Positions 6,074 to 9,094 of a stretch of DNA of 9,094 bases are shown piece after piece. The notes beneath the pieces are model-generated. The model was not told where the DNA came from, ran no database searches, and worked only from the letters and a program-made list of their open reading frames with translations. The stretch lies in NCBI RefSeq assembly GCF_030271215.1, contig NZ_JASNGB010000118.1, forward strand, positions 1 through 9,094, in the 5' to 3' direction. Positions within the stretch are counted from its first letter, which is position 1. The number at the start of each line of letters is the position of its first letter. A program made the position numbers and the translations under genes. This DNA is from Deinococcus rhizophilus. GTDB lineage: Bacteria; Deinococcota; Deinococci; Deinococcales; Deinococcaceae.

Positions 6074-6742
6074 ACCATACGGCGAGCCTGGAACAACGCA
6101 GGGTCTTTCGGCCGTTCGTAATGCTCAGGGGCACGGGCACCACCCGGGCATGCTGCCTCTCCCCTCCCCACGCTCACGCGGGTTGGCCCGGGCCCGGCTG
6201 AGGCAGTGCTCCTCCTGGGAAACGTCGTTTCACCTCTACCACCCGTGCGGGAGGTCGTGCGTATCCTTCAACTCCTCCACCCGGAGGAAACGGGCATCCT
6301 GAACTGCGGGAATCAGCAGTGGCTGGCGTGGAACAGCAGCCCTTGCCCCGGCGCCTGGAGATCAGCCTCGCCGTCACGGTGGTGGAGATGCGGCGGTCGT
6401 GTCGTCTCAGGGCGCAGCCGGCAAGGTTGACCGACCTCTGCCCGACAGACGTGGGGGTGTCCTCTTGAATGCGAGCGCGTACGCAGAAGCCATGGCCTAT
6501 GGAGATGGGCTTGCTAGAGCTTCTGAGCCGCGGGGACGCCTCGGGGGCTCACCCTCGGGATCTCTGTGCAGCACTTTACTCAGCAGCTTCGACAGGAATA
6601 CCGGATGAAGCGGTCCCGCTGGCTCGAGCCCTACAGCATCAACCTCGAGCGCGTGCTGCTCGGCTACTCCCGTGCCTACCGTGCGTGAGGACGCCCTGAT
6701 GCTGCCAGAGGGACTGGGGGCGCGGGGGCCGACAAGGGGGGC
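6074..6742. other. Long stretch without a convincing intact gene, possibly decayed coding DNA
   Basis: All rightward frames here are short and change character part-way. The frame from GTG 6206 starts protein-like (PVREVVRILQLLHPEETGIL) and then turns Trp/Arg/Ser-rich. Another frame around 6300-6460 has a protein-like run (RRLEISLAVTVVEMRRS) that ends at TGA. A third gives the small frame at 6566-6688. This mosaic is what a gene broken by several indels would leave, though chance open frames in GC-rich DNA could do the same. No repeats, transposase remnants or RNA genes were recognised. Confidence 0.35.
6566..6688 (+). pseudogene. Possible gene remnant or small protein, 40 aa
   Basis: From GTG 6566 the frame encodes 40 residues, including QLRQEYRMKRSRWLEPYSIN and ending LLGYSRAYRA. 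The composition is that of a real protein C-terminus (a mix of basic, aromatic and helical residues), while the other two frames over the same bases look like shadows. The frame is closed by a TGA about 20 codons upstream of the GTG, and there is no good Shine-Dalgarno, so a truncated C-terminal remnant is more likely than a working small gene. Family not recognised. Confidence 0.3.
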
Positions 6743-6771
6743 TTGACACATTGATGACAAAGTGTCATCAT
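6743..6771 (+). promoter_or_regulatory. Promoter of the 252-aa gene
   Basis: A perfect -35 hexamer TTGACA (6743-6748) is followed at 17 bp by CATCAT (6766-6771), which matches the -10 consensus at 4 of 6 bases. A start near 6779 would give a leader of about 120 bases. The operator-like palindrome fills the spacer and overlaps the -10. Confidence 0.65.
6752..6770. promoter_or_regulatory. Operator-like 19-bp palindrome
   Basis: TGATGACA (6752-6759) and TGTCATCA (6763-6770) are perfect inverted arms around AAG. The site lies between -35 and -10 and covers part of the -10, the classic position for a repressor that blocks polymerase. The cognate regulator is not identifiable; no second copy of this site was seen in the window. 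Confidence 0.7.
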
Positions 6772-6863
6772 CTATCCAGTTGAGCAGGACCCCGCACGAG
6801 ACACAGAGACACCGGAAACGCGACGATAACGAGGCGACGAACAGAAGCGGTCCAGCTCCACTC

Positions 6864-6884
6864 CACTCCCGGGACCCGGGAGTG
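6864..6884 (+). promoter_or_regulatory. Perfect 21-base palindrome just upstream of the ribosome binding site
   Basis: CACTCCCGGG (6864-6873), a central A, and CCCGGGAGTG (6875-6884) are perfect inverted arms of 10 bases. In mRNA this can form a very stable hairpin ending six bases before the AGGAG Shine-Dalgarno (6891-6895) of the 252-aa gene. It could protect the 5' end of the transcript, tune translation or bind a protein. It lacks a T-run and lies before the gene, so termination is unlikely. Confidence 0.65.
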
Positions 6885-6901
6885 TGCAGAAGGAGCCCCA
6901 T

Positions 6902-7660
6902 ATGCAGACCCAGACCAGCATCACCCGCACCACCGCTGCCCTCGCCACCCGCCCTGAGACTGTCCAGATCACCGTCACCCGCCACCACAACCTGAGCCGC
7001 GAGGAGGCCCTCGTGATCCTGAGCCACCTCGCGACCTACGACGGGTTCACCCGCGTGGAAGTGCTCGCGGAGACTCCTCACCGCATCATCCGCAGCGACG
7101 AGCTGGTGGACCGCTACGAGGACGAGCTGATCGACGAGATCCTCGGGGCGCTCGATGCCCACTATTCCGACTGGGAGTTCAACTGGAGGGTCGACACGGT
7201 GGGTGCCCACGGTTGCGCCCCAGTGCGCGTGACCGTCAAGGCGGACGGCGAGGAAGTTGAGCCCCCCGAGTTTCAGCTCGAAGCGTTCGACCTCCTGGTG
7301 CCAGAAGACGACATTGATACTCACCTTGCCCTCTACAACTCCGAGCCCGTCCGCCGCGCCTACGCCCGTGAGTTGCTGCGGTTCGCCGCTGAATACAACG
7401 GAATGGGACTGCGCATCGTCTACAACCTCAACGACGGTTCCATCCGCACTGACAGCAGACTCTACCGCCTGCGTGACGGTGACGTGGTCCTGGACGAGCA
7501 GGAGGTCGCGCTCGGCATGACGCCCGGCGGGCCGGACAGCGAATGGCCAGCGTTCACCGAGGACGGTGATTTCAACGAGGAGGAGTTCGAGGCCTTCTTC
7601 CACGGAATCGATGACCTGATGCCCGACCTGGAGGAGCTGCTCGAGCGCCACAGCTCCTGA
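6902..7660 (+). CDS. Hypothetical acidic protein, 252 aa
   Basis: Start chosen at ATG 6902, six bases after AGGAG (6891-6895). A GTG at 6884 would add six residues but would lie in the palindrome and before the Shine-Dalgarno. The product is soluble and strongly acidic, above all at residues 65-82 (DELVDRYEDELIDEI) and 214-250, where Glu and Asp dominate (DGDFNEEEFEAFFHGIDDLM). The middle part (about 94-185) alternates beta-like strands (RVDTVGAHGCAPVRVTVKAD) with helices (ARELLRFAAEYNGM). No catalytic motif, membrane segment or signal peptide is seen. It has its own promoter, operator-like site and terminator, so it is an independent, probably regulated unit. The charge could suit DNA mimicry or protein binding, but that is speculation. 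Family not recognised. Confidence 0.85.
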   Translation: MQTQTSITRTTAALATRPETVQITVTRHHNLSREEALVILSHLATYDGFTRVEVLAETPHRIIRSDELVDRYEDELIDEILGALDAHYSDWEFNWRVDTVGAHGCAPVRVTVKADGEEVEPPEFQLEAFDLLVPEDDIDTHLALYNSEPVRRAYARELLRFAAEYNGMGLRIVYNLNDGSIRTDSRLYRLRDGDVVLDEQEVALGMTPGGPDSEWPAFTEDGDFNEEEFEAFFHGIDDLMPDLEELLERHSS

Positions 7661-7673
7661 ACCCTCACCCCTA

Positions 7674-7700
7674 CCCCGGCCTCAGTGCCGGGGCTTCTTC
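7674..7700 (+). terminator. Intrinsic terminator after the 252-aa gene
   Basis: CCCCGGC (7674-7680) pairs with GCCGGGG (7687-7693) over the loop CTCAGT and is followed by CTTCTTC. It lies 13 bases after the stop. Because the next gene begins only 20 bases further on with no room for a separate promoter, it may be leaky and act as an attenuator or processing site. Confidence 0.75.
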
Positions 7701-7720
7701 ACATCAGCGAAGATGAATCC

Positions 7721-8020
7721 ATGTCCGACCAACCCCGCAAGAGCACCAAACCCGGATACAGCGAGAGCCGTCTCAAGGGCCTCAAAGCCCCCTACGGCGC
7801 GCTGGAAGGTGAGGCACGCAGCGAGCAATTTCGGGTGCGGACCCAGACGATGACGCAATTCGAGTGGTGGAAATCGCTCACCAGTGTCCAACGCGGAGAG
7901 CTGATCGCCTGGGCGATGGAGCAGGGATGGACGCCCACGCCTAAGAAGAGCGCGCCGCCCGTGATCGTGGAGAGCCCAGAGCCTGAGATCGAAGAGGAGG
8001 AAGAAGAGGAGGACGACTGA
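7721..8020 (+). CDS. Hypothetical small protein with Glu/Asp tail, 99 aa
   Basis: ATG 7721 is preferred (product MSDQPRKSTK...). The frame opens earlier at GTG 7685, but that lies in the terminator hairpin. There is no strong Shine-Dalgarno, only GAAGATGAA upstream. The N-terminal 45 residues are basic and polar. Residues 44-70 (MTQFEWWKSLTSVQRGELIAW) look like a compact helical segment with conserved-looking aromatic residues. Residues 71-85 are a Pro-rich linker, and the last 14 residues are almost all Glu and Asp. An acidic C-terminal tail like this is seen in proteins that compete with DNA or recruit partners, such as single-strand binding protein tails, but no OB fold or known tail motif is visible here. 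It probably depends on read-through from the upstream gene. Family not recognised. Confidence 0.75.
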   Translation: MSDQPRKSTKPGYSESRLKGLKAPYGALEGEARSEQFRVRTQTMTQFEWWKSLTSVQRGELIAWAMEQGWTPTPKKSAPPVIVESPEPEIEEEEEEEDD

Positions 8021-8035
8021 ATCCCGCTACTCAAG

Positions 8036-8067
8036 GCCCCCGGACGCGTGCCTGGGGGCTTCTTGTT
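8036..8067 (+). terminator. Intrinsic terminator after the 99-aa gene
   Basis: GCCCCC (8036-8041) pairs with GGGGGC (8054-8059), extended by a G-T and a G-C pair, and is followed by TTCTTGTT. It lies 15 bases after the stop. Confidence 0.8.
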
Positions 8068-8101
8068 GGTGCGTCGCCTTTCGCCCTGCATCTGAACGGA
8101 G

Positions 8102-8398
8102 GTGCACTTGTGTAGGTCCTACCCTCACCCTCAGTCGGCCCACTCGGGACGCCTCAGCCTCACGCTGGGGCAGCTGTAGGATCACCTCGCCGCGGATGCC
8201 GGTCATTACCTGGACCGGGTCGCCGTGTGTGAAAAACCCAGACGGCAGCGCGACACAGCGAGGCGGCTGTTCAGCGACGGGGTGATCGAACTGGCCCGGC
8301 GGGTCCATCCAGCACTGCACTGGAAGTTGCTGCGGCAGGTGATGAGGGCGCTGACAGCGAGCAATGCGGAGGCGGGGGCGCGCATGGGGGCAGGGTAA
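8102..8398 (+). pseudogene. Possible small gene interrupted by an in-frame TAG
   Basis: From GTG 8102 the frame reads 25 codons to TAG 8177-8179, then continues open for 72 more codons to TAA 8396-8398. Both parts have strongly G/C-rich third positions. The second part looks like real protein: DHLAADAGHYLDRVAVCEKP, later VIELARRVHPALHW and LLRQVMRALTASNAEAGARM. The text across the stop (LTLGQL, stop, DHLAADAG) joins smoothly, as if a Gln codon CAG had become TAG. A shorter product from GTG 8225 (57 aa) is the alternative, without a good Shine-Dalgarno. GGAGGT at 8098-8103 lies next to the candidate start but too close for GTG 8102; TTG 8108 in the same frame would fit it better. A minus-strand frame over the same bases competes. 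Function unknown. Confidence 0.35.
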
Positions 8399-8445
8399 CG
8401 GGTGCTTAAGCCTCTGGGCGCTCTGGACTGGAGCACGAGCAAAGG

Positions 8446-8476
8446 AGTACGGCAGCCGCAGAGCGGCTGCCGTACT
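8446..8476 (-). terminator. Very stable hairpin, likely terminator of the MmeI-like gene
   Basis: The 13-base arms GTACGGCAGCCGC (8447-8459) and GCGGCTGCCGTAC (8463-8475) are a perfect inverted repeat around AGA, with an extra A-T pair outside. It lies 22 bases past the leftward stop codon. Only a weak T-containing tail (TCCTTTGC on the minus strand) follows. It could stop transcription from either side. Confidence 0.65.
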
Positions 8477-8494
8477 TGCTGAGGCTTCAGCAAG
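8475..8494 (-). terminator. Second hairpin directly after the MmeI-like stop codon
   Basis: CTTGCTGA (8475-8482) and TCAGCAAG (8487-8494) are perfect 8-base arms with a 4-base loop, ending two bases from the stop codon at 8499-8497. It touches the larger hairpin, sharing base 8475, so the two form a tandem 3' end structure. It has no T-run of its own. Confidence 0.5.
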
Positions 8495-8496
8495 GG

Positions 8497-9094
8497 TCAG
8501 TCCCTGGCGGTGGCGGTCTTGCGGCCCCCGCGCTTCGGCTTGGCCGCCTGCGCCTGGAGCGTGGGCATCAGGGCCTGATATGCGGCCAGCAACACGGCGA
8601 GCCGCTGCGCCTCAGTTGCGCCGGCCCGGATGTCATAGAGGCTCTCCACGGCCCGGTCGAGGGTGCGGTGGGCGGCTCGCAGATCTGCCGGCATCAGCAG
8701 CGGGTCGTAGAGCTGCGCCAGGCTGCTGTCAGGGTGCGCGGCCCGCGCGTCGAGCACCGCCTGGGCGGCGCGCTCGATGCCCTGCACCTGGGCCGGCTTG
8801 AGCCGCGCCCGGTCAGGCCAGGGGAAGGTGTTGTAGGTCAATTCCTTGTTGTAGCGGTAGCGGCTTTCCAGGCGGCCGCTGGTGAGGCGCATCCAGTCCA
8901 TGTGCGCACGGCTGGTCATCACGCCGAAGGTGAACACATCAGCGTTCGGCACCATGAAAAGGGCGTTGTTGATGACCGTATCCCCGTCCATGTAGCCGAA
9001 GGGAATGTAATCGCGGCGCTCGCTGGTATGCGCAGGCACAGCCAGGTAGTGGGCTGGCCCCAAAGTTTGGACGGTTTCGAGTAGAGGCTCGGCT
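8497..9094 (-). CDS. MmeI-type (Type IIL/IIG) restriction-modification enzyme, C-terminal part
   Basis: The last 198 residues are present and the frame stays open to the window edge, so the start lies beyond it. A TTG at 9063 is internal and not the real start. The segment matches what is known of the target-recognition and C-terminal domains of MmeI-like fused methyltransferase-endonucleases: IPFGYMDGDTVINNALFMVP (30-49 of the visible part), the VFTFGVMTSRAHMDWMR stretch (53-69), and RYRYNKELTYNTFPWP (79-92). After these come the helical DARAAHPDSSLAQLYDPLLMP (115-135) and a final helical segment ending in a basic tail (KPKRGGRK). Such enzymes cut DNA at a distance from their site and protect it by adenine methylation of one strand. 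Methyltransferase motifs and the nuclease domain would lie upstream and cannot be checked. The gene faces the replication module and is probably an accessory defence gene. Confidence 0.88.
   Translation of the reverse strand, partial: AEPLLETVQTLGPAHYLAVPAHTSERRDYIPFGYMDGDTVINNALFMVPNADVFTFGVMTSRAHMDWMRLTSGRLESRYRYNKELTYNTFPWPDRARLKPAQVQGIERAAQAVLDARAAHPDSSLAQLYDPLLMPADLRAAHRTLDRAVESLYDIRAGATEAQRLAVLLAAYQALMPTLQAQAAKPKRGGRKTATARD

Noticed and set aside
6206..6430. Plus-strand 74-codon frame as an intact gene
   Set aside because: Only its first half is protein-like; the second half is Trp/Arg/Ser-rich and there is no ribosome binding site. Kept only as part of the decayed stretch.
6497..7651. 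Minus-strand open frame of 384 codons opposite the 252-aa gene
   Set aside because: The plus-strand gene has a promoter, a Shine-Dalgarno and a terminator. The antisense frame runs through these signals and has no signals of its own.
8027..8320. Minus-strand frame of 97 codons with a beta-strand-like segment (VQVMTGIRGEVILQLPQ)
   Set aside because: Not dismissed firmly. It runs into the terminator of the 99-aa gene, has no Shine-Dalgarno, and its third positions are less G/C-biased than those of the plus-strand frame over the same bases.

Overview
The window is GC-rich DNA with GC-biased third codon positions and several GTG/TTG starts. It reads as a phage, prophage or phage-like plasmid replication region, followed by single-gene accessory cassettes and the end of a restriction-modification gene. 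The style suggests a high-GC bacterium; Deinococcus is my guess from general resemblance, and nothing here proves it. No integrase, structural gene, tRNA or rRNA is visible, so phage and plasmid cannot be separated.

Left part (1-1124): a small leftward protein with a probable helix-turn-helix (857-315), apparently followed by a second leftward reading frame that leaves the window. The regulator diverges from the replication operon across about 270 bp that holds nested inverted repeats and weak divergent promoter candidates. This is the usual layout of a phage repressor facing an early operon. The first rightward gene begins in an 8-bp hairpin that holds its Shine-Dalgarno sequence in the loop and its GTG start in the stem.

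Replication operon (1125-5332): four tightly packed rightward genes. They are a 103-aa winged-helix-like protein, a 374-aa replisome-organiser-like initiator (GTGA overlap with the gene before), a DnaB-like helicase, and a zinc-finger/TOPRIM primase (TGATG overlap). A strong terminator closes the operon. Inside the initiator gene lie five tandem 21-22-bp iteron-like repeats followed at once by an AT-rich stretch. This is the architecture of the lambda origin inside gene O, and it is the most interesting feature of the window.

Right part (5375-8067): three unrecognised genes (206, 252 and 99 aa), each ending in its own GC-rich terminator. The 252-aa gene has a clear promoter with a 19-bp operator-like palindrome, and a 21-bp palindrome just before its ribosome binding site. 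About 690 bp before that promoter has no convincing intact gene and looks partly decayed.

Right end (8068-9094): a possible small rightward gene broken by an in-frame amber codon, then two tandem hairpins. These terminate a leftward gene for the C-terminal part of an MmeI-type (Type IIL/IIG) restriction-modification enzyme, whose start lies beyond the window.
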